Below, in pieces: positions 36,385 to 47,346 of a DNA stretch of 64,000 nucleotides. The translations under genes were made by a program, and so were the position numbers. A model generated the notes under the pieces. It made no database searches. It was not told the DNA's origin and saw nothing but the letters and a program-made list of their open reading frames with translations. Positions within the stretch are counted from its first letter, which is position 1. Every line of letters begins with the position of its first letter. The DNA lies in NCBI GenBank assembly GCA_014905825.1, contig JACGCN010000028.1, positions 186,001 to 250,000 of the forward strand, in the 5' to 3' direction. This DNA is from Lyophyllum atratum (Eukaryota; Basidiomycota; Agaricomycetes; Agaricales; Lyophyllaceae).

Positions 36385-38089
36385 TACTCATGGTGTTCGA
36401 TCCCAGACTCAAGGACCAAAGGAGCCCTTACCCATCCTTTCTACCGAGAGCCTCGTTCGGTCTAACCACCGGCTCTCTCACGAACAAGTCCGGCTCTGTA
36501 ATACAATCCTAGTAGGTATAACTGACGAAATCGTGGATATTGATCATGATATCCTACACCTTCAACTGAAGATCAACCGCTTCATGGAGGACATCAAAGT
36601 CCTCAAAGAGTCGCGCGACCAAAAACGAAAAGAGGTAGAGTTTCAAACAGCCTTGCTTTCCCCTGCCCGCCTGCTCCCGCCCGGAATCCTTGCCAGGATA
36701 TTCCAGTACGCCGCTTCATTCGACCGCCACGGTCCTGGACCGCGGTTTAACGCAGCTCCCTTTGGCTTATCGCACGTTTGCGCCACATGGCGAGCTGCCG
36801 CTTTGGGCTGCTCCGACCTCTGGAACAGGCTTGCGCTCCAACCCGCCGACCCCTTCCCTGGCAGTGCCTGGTCTTATATCTTCAGCACAGTCATGGTGTC
36901 TTGGTTCGAGCGCGCCAACCCGTCCCTCCCATTATCTTTTTCATTTACGCACCACGGTTATACGCCCTATCTGGCTCAAGACATAGAATACGAAATCTGC
37001 CGAAAGATCGCACATTTCTCACCTAGATTCCTTGAGCTCCACCTCGCGCTTGACGAATACAGCGTTCTCTTGCCATTTTTGTCACTACCCGGCGACAGCC
37101 TCCCGTTCTTAGAAACCTTATTTTTCGTTGGTGGAAAGAAAGCCGAGAATTACTCTCGGATAACTTTATTCAAGGCCGCCCCTCGTCTCCGTGCGGTCAC
37201 TCTCCACAACATAAGGTCATCCGTGGACCGCCTTTCAATTTCCCTCCCATGGAGCCAGCTATCCCATCTGGAGATCAAAGGGGATATAAGACTAGCAGCA
37301 TTTGCTACTGTTATATTCCAGTGCACACAGATTGAGTCAGCATCGTTTGCGAGCGTAAATCTATACTCCGAGGACTCGTCCGATACCCAAGTCCAGCCCA
37401 CGTGGCCCGACGACGTCGTTACATTGGCGCGGTTGATGACACTCACCCTCGTCTTCTGGGAGTCAGGGAGCAGGGAAGACTTGGACCGTGCCCTTGGAAT
37501 CCTCGACTTGCCTAAACTGCAGACCCTCACGCTCGTGGGTGATTATGGGCACGATGCATGTGATATTCTTTCCAATGTCGAGCACAACGTGACCCGTCTT
37601 CGTCATCTCATCCTCGATGCCCACGAGGACGCCGACACAATCGCCAAGTTCATCGAGATTAGTGATATGCTAGAAACGCTGACGGTGTGCAGATGTGACC
37701 TGAATCCAGATATCATGTTGAAACATCTCAGACGTTCGGCTTCGCTCGTCCACCTCGCTTCCTTCACTTTCGCATTGTCTTACAACGGGTATTACAACGG
37801 GTGTTACAACGGGTCGAGGTTCCTCGAGGAGGTACTCCGCGTGGCTGATGAGTTCTGCGACCTCATTTCATCTTGGATGGAGGATCCCTCCCGTCAGCGT
37901 CCATTGGAGTCTCTTTCCTGGTACATCTATGATATCTATGGGAAGGAGGCCGACGAAGTGCGCGCCGTGCTTGAGCGCACCCAAACGAGGATCCGTGGAT
38001 TAAAAGGGTATGGACGTGGGGGGGAAGTAGTGTTCAACACAGATGTGTTCGAGACCTATAAGCAATTTTCCCAAGCCGTCGGACTCTAG
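36385..38089 (+). CDS. F-box protein, agaric type; first exon unresolved
   Basis: The long exon is open in one frame from a good acceptor ending at 36384 to the stop at 38089, about 568 codons. The start codon must lie in an upstream exon I could not fix. One candidate is a short ATG exon ending at a GTAAGT near 36161. Without it, the first in-frame ATG is 36584. The layout is the standard agaric one. A short coiled coil (LQLKINRFMEDIKVLKESRDQKRKEVE) comes first. The F-box follows (LLSPARLLPPGILARIFQYA and SHVCATWRAAALGCSDLWNRL). Then come leucine-rich repeat-like segments to the end. F-box proteins bind Skp1 and select substrates for SCF ubiquitin ligases; the substrate is unknown. A small triplicated unit (YYNG/CYNG/SYNG) occurs near 37785-37815. 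Confidence 0.8.
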
Positions 38090-39490
38090 GATAGACATCC
38101 GGTCAACATATGTCGCTGGCGAATTGTAGGTGTGGTGGGGAGAGGAGGTCGAGGTTTGGGGCTCATAGTACTGATGAGTTTTTTGTAGAAAGTCGTTTAA
38201 GATACGGTGGCCATGAGGTCGCGGTCGGCAAACCCGTCTGCCGGAGAAGCAGCTCACCTTTCCTGCCGGTGTAGACATCAAGCTCAAGCTCCTGCTCTTT
38301 ACAGTCTCCAAGCTTGGAGTTGCCAACTTGATCTTGGTCGTGCTTGAAGATCGGTCGTGTTCCGCCTCGGATTCAGGGCTCGTGAGAGACGCACTTCGTA
38401 GGCTCGATGATTTTGAAATGTTGAGAAGTTTGAGAGTATGTCACAGGCATGGGTGTCAAAATTGCGTCAATGGCCATGGTCGTTGTTGGAAGGAAGTATT
38501 GACATATATTTATGCCCTCCTTGGTCGCGACTACACAGTCACCTACTCTGATCAGACAAGCATCCATGAAGATCCACTCTCCTTGCTCCAAACGGCGAGA
38601 GAGCACTTTTCTATCCCAATGGACCATCTGGGAATCGGGCACATCTCATCACCGAGTACGAAGAAAGATCCTACGTCCCCTCTGAATCCAACAGTACAAC
38701 ACTCTCCAATGCCCCGCTCGGCTCAGTAAGATTGATTACCATACCCCCACTCGCCGCAGCCCTATCACACACTAGAAGACGCATAACGCGTCCAGAGTAC
38801 ATCACCTCTCCTGAACCCAACATGATGCGCATACCTGGACGATGAATCCTGAGGCTCTCGCTGCGTGCATCAAAGATAGGGCCAAAAAGGTCAGATCTCT
38901 TGCATTCGCGGATCCCCATGCTCAGAAGTCTTTCGAAGAGTGAGTAGGCCGTTCGAGCTCTCAGACGAACAAGAGACTTGACCATGCGGACCTAATTCCA
39001 ACGCGGCTTCCTTTTTGTATATACCGCAGCTGACAATGTCTCGGGCTGCGCATAGCACGGGGGCGGCGCGCCATAAGGATCGTAACATGAGTCGAGATCT
39101 CCCTGGTACGTCTGCGTCAATGTACAGCTCGAGCCTATATCGAATCCCTGCTGACGTCCAGCTTGATGCATTTCATGGTGGCAGGACCTATATCAAGCCT
39201 TGGACGACGTGTCAATGTGCATTTTCTTCAAGTAAACGAACGATGACACGGATTCGTGCGTCGTCTTTCATCACATTGAGGCTACATGCCGAGGAAATCA
39301 AGACGCACTTAGGACCTTAACAGCTATATACTGATGGCATTACGAAGGTTACTTGGCAACTCACGAAGAGGACAGCTTACGAAATCAGACGCACGACGCT
39401 GACATCAATGATCAAGAAAGGTCTGATAACCACCAAATTACCCAACAAATATTCTAACTAATCACCCAATGTAAAAGAAACACGCTGCCT
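38090..39490. other. Intergenic with a possible gene remnant
   Basis: Plus-strand 38270-38729 is open for about 150 codons and has fairly protein-like composition (LKLLLFTVSKLGVANLILVVLED, later DDFEMLRSLRV). There is no family motif and no start, so it may be a remnant of a neighbouring F-box-type gene. The rest shows nothing. Confidence 0.3.
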
Positions 39491-39963
39491 CTACAGGTTG
39501 ATGTTGATGGGGGTGCAACCGATGACAACAAGACCATTCTGAACGTGGACGTCAACCAACAGCCATGGACGGGAGATAGCTGAGGTAACTTACGAATTTG
39601 TTGTCAGTGCAGCAGACGGGCTGCGACGTGCAGGAGTTTCCTCCCGCACCGACCGCGGAGAGGGGGCTGCAGTTGACTGCGACAAGTCAAGGTGAGCACT
39701 TCGGGATATGTCGAAAAGAACGAAATAGACTTACGTCCAACTTGACCGGTAATATCCTGAACGGAGATTCCCAACAAGCCTAGTAGGCCAGACATGTTCT
39801 CGTCCGAGGCCTGCATGAGGAGTAAGGAAACAAATTCACGTCAACGCTGAAGGCAACTTACGTTCTGCATGCTGTTGCAGCACTGAACCTCGCCGGTGTT
39901 GCACTGGCCGGCAAGGGCGAGGAGGGGAAGGGCAAGGACGAAGGTGGCGGCACGAGCGAACAT
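39491..39963 (-). CDS. Class I hydrophobin, pair 1 left
   Basis: Model: complement(39491..39538, 39594..39676, 39735..39810, 39862..39963), four exons and 102 residues. The signal peptide is MFARAATFVLALPLLALA. The mature protein has the eight hydrophobin cysteines at 21, 28, 29, 62, 75, 81, 82 and 95, giving C-X6-CC-X32-C-X12-C-X5-CC-X12-C, which is class I spacing. These proteins coat hyphae and fruit bodies by self-assembling into amphipathic films at air-water surfaces. The three introns have phases 0, 1 and 0, identical in all six canonical copies. It is transcribed head to head with the gene at 40893. Confidence 0.97.
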
Positions 39964-40032
39964 GGTGGAATAGACGAGGTGGTAGAACGGATAGGTCGTT
40001 GAACTGAAGTTCTGTGGTGTTCTTCCTCACCT

Positions 40033-40039
40033 TATATAC
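40033..40039 (-). promoter_or_regulatory. TATA box of hydrophobin 39491-39963
   Basis: TATATAA on the minus strand, about 70 bp before the start codon. Confidence 0.6.
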
Positions 40040-40481
40040 CACTTTCTGCCTTGCTTTGGGATATTTTGCGTTGTTGTCTGTTTTCTCAATGACTACGTAC
40101 TCCGGAATACATTCCGGGACAGAAGAATCGACTAGCTCAGGGTCTTGTCAGAATTTTGTCACTCTCGTCACCGCCGCACTTTGTGGCGCGCCAGCGGCCG
40201 GGGTGATCGAAAGTCAACGGCTAGTCCAGCAGTATTCATTTGAAGTCCGTATTGAAATTTCTACCACCCAACGCTTGCACCTTATGATGGCACCTGGGGT
40301 GGATGCAGCACCTACCAGGTGGCAGGACCGTACCTACCAGCATACTTACCAGCGTTAAACGTTAATTAAACATCTTCGTACAACGAGCTGACAGGGTAAA
40401 AGGAACGTTTTCAGAGTCAGTATTCGCCGATCAAGCCAGGTACCTCCGGTTCCGTAATATCCGTCGACAGCTTAAAATTCA

Positions 40482-40494
40482 CCCTGCATCAGGG
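40482..40494. promoter_or_regulatory. Palindromic element CCCTGCATCAGGG
   Basis: A perfect 5-bp dyad around three bases, 399 bp before the ATG of the 40893 hydrophobin. It is followed by an A/T-rich stretch with TTGAATTTG. The other hydrophobin promoters have the same block at a similar distance. Confidence 0.6.
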
Positions 40495-40787
40495 TTTAGT
40501 TTGAATTTGAATTTGCATGTCTCTGCGTCTCGGGTGCGCGGTCTGAGCAGCTCAGATCTTCCAATGCCCCATGGACGCCCAGCTGGACGACCACTTGTTT
40601 TCCACTTGCAAGTCGAAGTGGCAAAATGTTGGACGGAAGAACGATGTAGTTAACTGAAACGCGGCCATGAGACGGAGAAGACATACAGGGCCACAAGAAG
40701 ACCGTAACGCCGAGACTAACGAAAGCAGCCGACCTAATTACAAAACGCACAACAAGCAGCAACATCCGAAAGCTGGGGTGAAAACAT

Positions 40788-40794
40788 TATAAAA
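40788..40794 (+). promoter_or_regulatory. TATA box of hydrophobin 40893-41383
   Basis: TATAAAAGG at the right place upstream of the start codon at 40893. Confidence 0.65.
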
Positions 40795-40892
40795 GGGGAC
40801 CAAGAACATCGTAGAACTCCAGTTCAGCCTACCAGTCCTACCTACCACCACCACCACACTCGTTCTACCACCCCACCCACACTCGTTCCAAC

Positions 40893-41383
40893 ATGTTCGC
40901 TCGTGCCTCCGCCTTCCTCCTCGCTCTTCCCCTCCTCGCTGCGGCTCTGCCACATGCGCCTACTAACCAGTGCAACACTGGTGAGGTTCACTGCTGCAAC
41001 AGCATGCAGGACGTAAGTTGTGCCGCTCATTGGTAATGTCGAAATCTATACTTACGTCTCTTCCAGGCTCAGGACGAGAACATGTCAGGCCTCCTCGGCT
41101 TGTTAGGAGTCTCAGTCCAGGATATCACTGGTCAAGTCGGTCGTAAGTTACATCATTCACAGCGCCATTCCTGCGATTGCTCACGTTGATTTGTCGCAGT
41201 CAACTGCAGCCCCATCTCCGCCATCGGCCTTGCCGGAAACTCTTGCACTTCGCAGCCCGTCTGCTGCACTGACAACCAATTCGTAAGTAACCGGAGCCAT
41301 CTCTCGTCCCCCATGTTGTTGACGCTGGCTTTCAGAACGGTCTCGTTGTCATCGGTTGCAGCCCTATCAACATCAATGCTTAA
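40893..41383 (+). CDS. Class I hydrophobin, pair 1 right
   Basis: Model: join(40893..41012, 41067..41142, 41200..41282, 41336..41383), four exons and 108 residues. The signal peptide is MFARASAFLLALPLLAAA. Six extra residues (roughly LPHAPTN) precede the first cysteine compared with its neighbours. The eight-cysteine class I pattern is complete: QCNTGEVHCC, LNCSPISAIGLAGNSC, SQPVCCTDNQF, GLVVIGC. Intron positions and phases match the other copies. It is closest to the 39491 copy in exon 2 (DENMSGLLGLLG) and ends in PININA. Confidence 0.97.
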
Positions 41384-42899
41384 ACGCAGCGTCTTTCCTT
41401 TATATTGGGTAGTTAGTTAGAATATTTCCTGGGTAATTTGATGGTTATTATACCTGTTCGCAATCGCGGTTTCCAGACTTGTGCGTCAAACATTTTAAGC
41501 TGTGTTGATGAGTCAGTGAGCTGTGGATAACGATGGGTGAAGACATCGCTATTGAACTAGAATTTATTTCCATTTCTTGAGGTGGAATGGGTGAGTGCGT
41601 ACATGATGACAGGCGACGTCTAGTCCTGAATGAGTCTTGTCGAGGATCCACCGTGCGTAGGCAAGGTACAAATGTCCCTCCAAGATATGAAAACTCCTCG
41701 TTGGACGAAAAGGATGATAGGATCTCACTTCGTCGTTCAATGCCGCTGCTTGGACCAGGAGCAGAGTTGTTGACGCGAGGTGTCTATGCAAGATGTGAAT
41801 TTACAATATAAACACGAGCTTTCACAAGCTTAGGGAGCGGCAGGATCGTGGGCGAAGACGGGCGTACCTCAGGCCTGCGCGCAAGTGCCGTGTCTAGTTG
41901 GGTTAGGGTTACATATTTTGGACGCAGTCGGGACTTCACTCTCTTAGCTTCGTGTTCCGCCCACCCCAACCCCACCGCGCTCATTTGCCCGCGCCTTGAA
42001 GCCTCACATGCCCAAGATATGCTCCATGCTAAGTTCGCGACCATCACGAAGGTCGTACCCCGGAGTTTGCTTTCGAGGCCGGCGAGTTGGCCAGATAGCC
42101 CAGGATGCGCAACGAAGGAGCTGAAAACCGTTGTAGCTTCAGGGACGGCGAGTGCGATGGCTTTGCCGTGCTGGTTAGTACAGTATCGTCGCTGTACTAT
42201 GGAGCCGCTTGGGAGACTCAGACCGACGTCGTACCGTTATCGATATAAGTTAGGAGTGTGTCACTTTTTCGATGTTTATTAAACACCAGAGGATAGCAGT
42301 CGTGGGCGATGAGCACATAAAGATTGCGATGTCGAGATCGGGAGGAAGTCGTCGGGCATGATGGTGGTCAGTGTCCAAGACAATGTGGACATCTGTTTAT
42401 CACCGCGTATTTTCCACCTCGAAGTCGGCGTGTTCTTGACCACCTACACTATGGAATCAGACTGCGTCGACGTTACTAGGCACTAATCTGCGGACTCCGG
42501 ACCTCTCTGACGACAATAATAGCATTTACTTGCAACATTAACTGTGCCACTGCACTTCGACCCCGGGGTGAAAGCCATTGGCCAATTCGGACCCTAATAC
42601 AAGCTCATCTTGCTGCAATCAAGCAACGCTCGCCTGACTTACGACAAGGACCAACAGAAATCTATGGCTATATCGCTAGTGTCTCATCCGACCTTCCGCC
42701 TTTCGTTGAGCACCCTCGCCATTCTCAAAAACTTGTCGACTGAACGCATTCATCCGAGTCCGCAACAGGAAACGTTGCTTCCTTGGGTCTCAGTTCTCAG
42801 ACCTCAGCGCTCGCTTTACATACTATCCTCCAGAGATTCGAGCACTATACATTTTACTCATTCGGATTGCAAACCTAGCCGGTGCCACAACCTACGACA
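41384..42899. other. Intergenic, possible minus-strand remnant
   Basis: Minus strand 41785-42220 reads about 145 codons without a stop and has protein-like composition (HGKAIALAVPEATTVFSSFV, later FVMVANLAWSISWACEASRR). There is no start codon, splice support or recognised family. It may be a decayed gene or chance. Confidence 0.3.
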
Positions 42900-43715
42900 A
42901 AACTCAGCTCTAATCAAATTGTCTTGGGAAGGTTTACAAATGCAGCCCTGTATCTCCCGTAAAGTGAGGGACTTGTCGAACCCGACCCTCCCGCAATGCT
43001 TCTTGGCGCACTTTACATTCCAGCACGCAAGAAATTCCGGCCATTCCTTCGTCCCCGATCCCGACACCGTATCACCCAGCGGTCTCCTGTCCATCTCATG
43101 AAACATCCTCGCCTTCAGCTCTCTCCAGGCGTGTTTGCTGCCCTCATCCCCACAATGACAACAAAAACGCCGTCGTTAAATCGGGTACCAGCGTCGATGA
43201 GGGCTTGAATACGTTTCGGCGGCCGGCGGTGGAAGCTGAGGAGCGTCGTTGAATCCTTCGCTGAAAGCTCTGCGTGTTCGTCGTCGTAGAGAATAGCTTC
43301 AGCGTGTGAGCAGCTGCAAGCGACGCTTCTTCAGCCCACCCAAACCGCGTAGCAATGGCGTACAGGCCAAGCGGCTCCGCGAGGAATCCAGGAGCTGTGA
43401 TTGCGCAGCGAATGATAGAGATTACACCTGGAGTGTCCCACTTCTCTGCGAGGCTTCGATATCATCAAGCGACTCCAATCTAGGTATTTCGACCCCACTT
43501 AGGCTTAGGTGCAGTATCATCCGTCTTACGACGGCGTCGTTCCCCTCGATCTCGATGGGGAATGTCTCTTGTGCTCTGGTCTTGTCTGCATGGCATGGGC
43601 GTTGTAGGCGAATTGGGGAGTACGCTACGGAATAGGACCTATGTAATTCGCCGGGTGTGTGACGGCATCTGGTAAAGCGCACGCTGACGCGGACAACACG
43701 CCATGACCTTTATAT
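42900..43715 (-). pseudogene. Decayed BTB domain gene
   Basis: Homology to the intact BTB gene at 22270 runs across almost its full length but changes frame at least four times: near 43640-43670, 43425, 43290 and 43160. Matching pieces in order are VEIPRLESLDDIEA, ISIIRCAITAPGFLAEPLGLY, RFGWAEEASLAAAHTLKL, LSAKDSTTLLSFHRRPPKR, WRELKARMFHEMDRRPLGDT and REIQGCI. Premature stops follow each break, so it cannot make the protein. Like the 22270 copy it has no intron at the site where the 17695 copy has one. It sits between hydrophobin pairs 1 and 2. Confidence 0.85.
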
Positions 43716-43910
43716 CCTAGCACAATGCTGTATACAATGCCAGCAATAGACTCCGCGCAGAGGTTGACATTAACCGGAGTGCTATCCAAGGGAGAGCCAG
43801 GCAGACAAATCGAGCCCGATAATGAAGCAAGGGTATATATAGCCATCAAGTCATCCAGCCAAATTTAACGAGTGGTTAGAGTATATGTATCCGGACGAAA
43901 CCGACTCCGC

Positions 43911-44385
43911 TCAAGCATTCGCGTTGACGGGAGTGCAACCCACGGCAACCAGGCCGTTCTAGCAATGACGTCAGTACCTGCATAAATTCAGAGGAAGGGA
44001 GGGGTACTCACAAATTTGTTGTCAGTGCAGCAGACGGGTTGGGTGGTGCAAGAGTTTCCTCCAGCGGCGATCACGGAGATGGGACTGCAATCGACTGAAG
44101 TAAAGAGGTCAATACAGGAACGCCTGAATATGAGAGGGATGGACTTACGACCGACTTGGGCAGTAATGTCCTGAACAGCCACTCCAATAAGGCCGAGGAA
44201 GCCAGAGAGGTTGTCATCCTGAGCCTGGAAGTGTCGCACAGTAAGAAGATGATTGAGAGGATCGGGTGGTCGGAAGGACTTACGTTCTTCAGGCTGTTGC
44301 AGCACTGAACCGCGCCCGTGTTGCACTGGCCGGCAAGGGCGAGGAGGGGAAGGGCAAGGACGAAGGTGGCAGCACGAGCGAACAT
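43911..44385 (-). CDS. Class I hydrophobin, pair 2 left
   Basis: Model: complement(43911..43958, 44012..44094, 44149..44224, 44284..44385), 102 residues. The signal peptide is MFARAATFVLALPLLALA. The eight cysteines have class I spacing identical to the 39491 copy (C-X6-CC-X32-C-X12-C-X5-CC-X12-C). It is distinguished by GAVQ before the CC pair, AQDDNLSGF in exon 2 and a CTPVNANA end. Its promoter is the counterpart of the promoter of the 52888 gene in the other arm. Confidence 0.97.
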
Positions 44386-44453
44386 ATTGAAATAGAGGAT
44401 GTGGTAAAACGTGAAGGTCGTTGAACTGTTTTTCTTTGGTGTCGTTCCTCACC

Positions 44454-44460
44454 TTTTATA
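44454..44460 (-). promoter_or_regulatory. TATA box of hydrophobin 43911-44385
   Basis: TATAAAA on the minus strand, 69 bp before the start codon, in the context GCTTATAAAAGG. Confidence 0.65.
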
Positions 44461-45240
44461 AGCTTCGGTGTCCCCTTGCGGGTGTTCCTCCTTGTTTTCA
44501 ATCTTCTAACCTGAGGCTAGTTTCTGTCGTGGGTTCGTCGATATTATGTCTCGGCGCGCTAAGGCATCGCTAATGCATCGGCCCTTGCAATATTCGCTTC
44601 GCTCTCTTCGAAATTCACGGACATTTTTGCCACACCCACGCCACGTTCCCTCGGATGACCTCATAGAAACGATATTCCCCGCCTCTGAATTCATTGGACA
44701 AGAGTGCAGGTCATTCCGTTGTGCCAGAATATATATGTCGCGTTGCAAAAGTCCTTTCTGGTTCGTCTCGGCCGACTATTTCTGTGGCCTTTCACTCGCC
44801 GCTCCAACTGAAAGACACGGTGCTTCCATGCCATAAGTAATTTACACTCACTATGTCAAGGTGGCGACCTAGGATCGGAAGAATGACTTACCAAGTTCAG
44901 GGTCTGTGTCAGAAATTTTAGAATTTCATCATACGCAGTGGCGCATCACACTCTTGGTGATCTGTTCCCGGAGGCGCCAGCGGGGCTGCGGGCAACTTGA
45001 ATTTGAAGTCAGCACGGTCATTCAATCTGCAAGACTGAACCAGTGGCAGGCCATAAAGGGAGACCATAGGAGAGGCAACTATACACCAGGTGACCAGGAA
45101 GACCCACTTACATACCAGGCGAGAATCATACCCAACTCACGACTTGGAGGAGAGCTGACGTATGCTCCACGTTTTCAGGGTTCCGTGAATTCGCCGATCA
45201 TCGAATTCGCTTCCGCCTCTGTACGTTAAAAACTAAGTAA

Positions 45241-45253
45241 CCCTGCGTCAGGG
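45241..45253. promoter_or_regulatory. Palindromic element CCCTGCGTCAGGG
   Basis: Same 5-3-5 dyad as at 40482, 411 bp before the ATG of the 45652 hydrophobin. It is followed by an A/T-rich stretch with TTTGAATTTGA. Confidence 0.6.
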
Positions 45254-45576
45254 TCCAAATTGATTTTGAATTTGACTTTTTGCAAGTGTCCTCGGCCTGT
45301 GTATGTCCAGCAGCGACCAAGTTCAGGCTTTCCATCGACAGCGAAACCGTACTGAAGCCTAGCAGCCACCAGCAAAAATTAGATACAGCGACGTTGCGCA
45401 GGTTCAAAATGGTGTTGATAGTATGCCTTAGTATGCTTCACGCAACCGAGATGCGCCGTCAACACCAGAAGGCCACTGACATATAATGACGCCCAAAACA
45501 CCGCTCACAAAACCGGCTAGTCTAGGGCTGAAAGTAAATCGAACAACGAACCATCCGAACTGGGACACTCAAGCAG

Positions 45577-45583
45577 TATAAAA
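45577..45583 (+). promoter_or_regulatory. TATA box of hydrophobin 45652-46122
   Basis: TATAAAAGG, 69 bp before the start codon. Confidence 0.65.
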
Positions 45584-45651
45584 GGCGCGCAACAACACCA
45601 CAAAAGATCAGTTCAACGACCCCCACGTTCTACCACATCCTCCAATCTACC

Positions 45652-46122
45652 ATGTTCGCTCGTGCCGCCACCTTCCTCCTTGCCCTTCCCCTCCTTGCCC
45701 TTGCCGGCCAGTGCAACACCGGCGAGGTCCAGTGCTGCAACAGCATCAAGAACGTACGTCCCTCCCACTCGGTCGTCTCCAAATTATGTACTCACTGTGC
45801 ATCGCTTCCAGGCTTCGGATGACAACGTCTCTAGCTTCCTCGGCCTTATCGGAGTTGCCGTCCAAGACATTACCGCTCAAGTCGGTCGTAAGTCCATCCC
45901 TCCCCTCGTCTGCCTTGCCATATTGACCTGTTTATCACAGTCGACTGCAGCCCCATCTCCGTCATCGCCGCTGGGGGAAACTCGTGCACCGCCCAGCCCG
46001 TCTGCTGCACTGACAACAAATTCGTGAGTACCCCGCGCCTTCTAATTTTTTGACGATACTGACGGCCTTGGTAGAACGGTCTCGTTGCTGTGGGTTGCAC
46101 GCCTGTCAACGCGAACGCTTGA
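45652..46122 (+). CDS. Class I hydrophobin, pair 2 right
   Basis: Model: join(45652..45753, 45812..45887, 45941..46023, 46075..46122), 102 residues. Signal peptide MFARAATFLLALPLLALA and a complete class I eight-cysteine pattern with the same spacing as its neighbours. Distinguishing features are CCNSIKN, SDDNVSSFLG, SCTAQPVCC and a CTPVNANA end. It is nearly the same protein as that of the 51147 gene, its counterpart in the inverted arm. Confidence 0.97.
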
Positions 46123-46824
46123 GCGGAGTCGGTTTTGTTTGGGTAGTTAGAGCCACTTGGTAGACTTGATGGATATACATACCCTTGCTCCATTATTGTG
46201 CTCGTTGGTCTGCGAGACTCCCCATTAGTTATCCTGTGAACGGGGGAGAACGTTCCGCGAACCTAGGTTTGTGCTCATTGATGTCCGGGGGGGCTTCACT
46301 TGACAAAGTCAGGTTGTCCGAGGGCCAAGTCAAGGCGAACTTTGGAAAGTAAGCAGGCCCGGAAAGCATTCATCGAAGAGGATAACGAGACGATTGTCGA
46401 GACTCACTCTGATGAATCTTGCAACTCCGAGTCTCCGAGTGCAAAGTCAAGGTGCACCTTGAAATACTTATACGAGGGGAGCATTCATCGAAGAGACCAA
46501 CGAGACAATTAGCGAACTCACCGCGACATCCAGAATTGACCTTGCAAGTCCTCAGGAAAGGGAGAACAATGGGGAGTCCTTCAAGATCCCCATGCATCCA
46601 CCATCCTTTGCTCATGCATGTACCAATAGCACCTTGTTCCCCTCCACTCCCCTCGACCTAGAACACGCCCTATGTAACCACACCGCATGGCGGCATAACC
46701 ATCCAATCGTAACTCCCAAGTACGCATACAAGTACACTGTGTATACTCCTTCAAATCCGAACTCATCTTCCCCATCTTCAAATAAAAGCCACAAAACACG
46801 ACAATACTCGTATATCCCACTACG
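46123..46824. other. Intergenic between hydrophobin and DUF262 gene
   Basis: Contains the 3' flank of the hydrophobin and an imperfect direct repeat (listed separately). The right part is AC-rich and is the 3' flank of the DUF262 gene. No gene was recognised. Confidence 0.45.
46317..46530. repeat. Imperfect tandem duplication, period about 118 bp
   Basis: Two adjacent units (from 46317 and 46435) share AAGTCAAGG, GCATTCATCGAAGAG and AACGAGAC in the same order with changes between. The function is unknown. Confidence 0.6.
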
Positions 46825-47308
46825 CTAATCCCAAGCACTCTCAATCCCACCCACCCCTCCAAACCTCCCCGTCCCCGTCCCACTCCCACTCCCACTCCCC
46901 CCCTGCCCCCTCGCCCCCCACCCCGCATCCGGTGCACCACCCCACCCTCCTCCTCCTCCTCCTCCTCCCCCACTCCCCTGTCGACCCATAAGCCCCGCCT
47001 CCAAATTCAAATTAAACGCCCCCGGAGCGACGGTAGGAGAGTATCCCGCATTCGGACCCTGGCTTGGGCCGTACCCCCCTTGGCTGGGAGCAAAGTTCTG
47101 AGGGTACCCTTGTGGAGGTGTGGGTGCGTACCCTTGTGTGGGTGTGTACCCCTGTGACTGGGACTGCGCCTGCGCTTGCGCTGCTCTTAGCGCCGCCATC
47201 CGATCAGGCCTCCCCCCCGCCCCGATCGCCGGCGTCGACGTCGGTGTCGGCAACGCCTGCGGCAACGGCTTGGGCGGGAGACCCACAGGCTTCGCGGGCA
47301 CGGGATGG

Positions 47309-47346
<38 letters not shown>

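Larger units (their letters stand above)
39964..40892. promoter_or_regulatory. Shared promoter region of hydrophobin pair 1
   Basis: This 929-bp head-to-head spacer contains a TATATAA (minus strand, 40033-40039) and a TATAAAA (plus strand, 40788-40794). It also holds one copy of the cluster palindrome at 40482-40494. Confidence 0.6.
44386..45651. promoter_or_regulatory. Shared promoter region of hydrophobin pair 2
   Basis: A head-to-head spacer of 1266 bp. It contains TATA boxes for both genes and the palindrome at 45241. The whole spacer is repeated, inverted, at 51618-52887. Confidence 0.6.
43830..46260. repeat. Inverted duplication, left arm (hydrophobin pair 2)
   Basis: This arm holds the minus-strand hydrophobin at 43911, the spacer and the plus-strand hydrophobin at 45652, with some flank. 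Read in reverse complement, 51020-53430 matches it. The match includes non-coding spacer blocks such as TTGGAGCGGCGAG and GACGAACCAGAAAGGACTTT, and the 3' flank around CTGCGAGACT. Arm ends are estimated by eye. Confidence 0.8.

Noticed and set aside
41900..41915. Telomere-like TTAGGGTTA word
   Set aside because: A single occurrence without tandem copies; not a telomeric tract.
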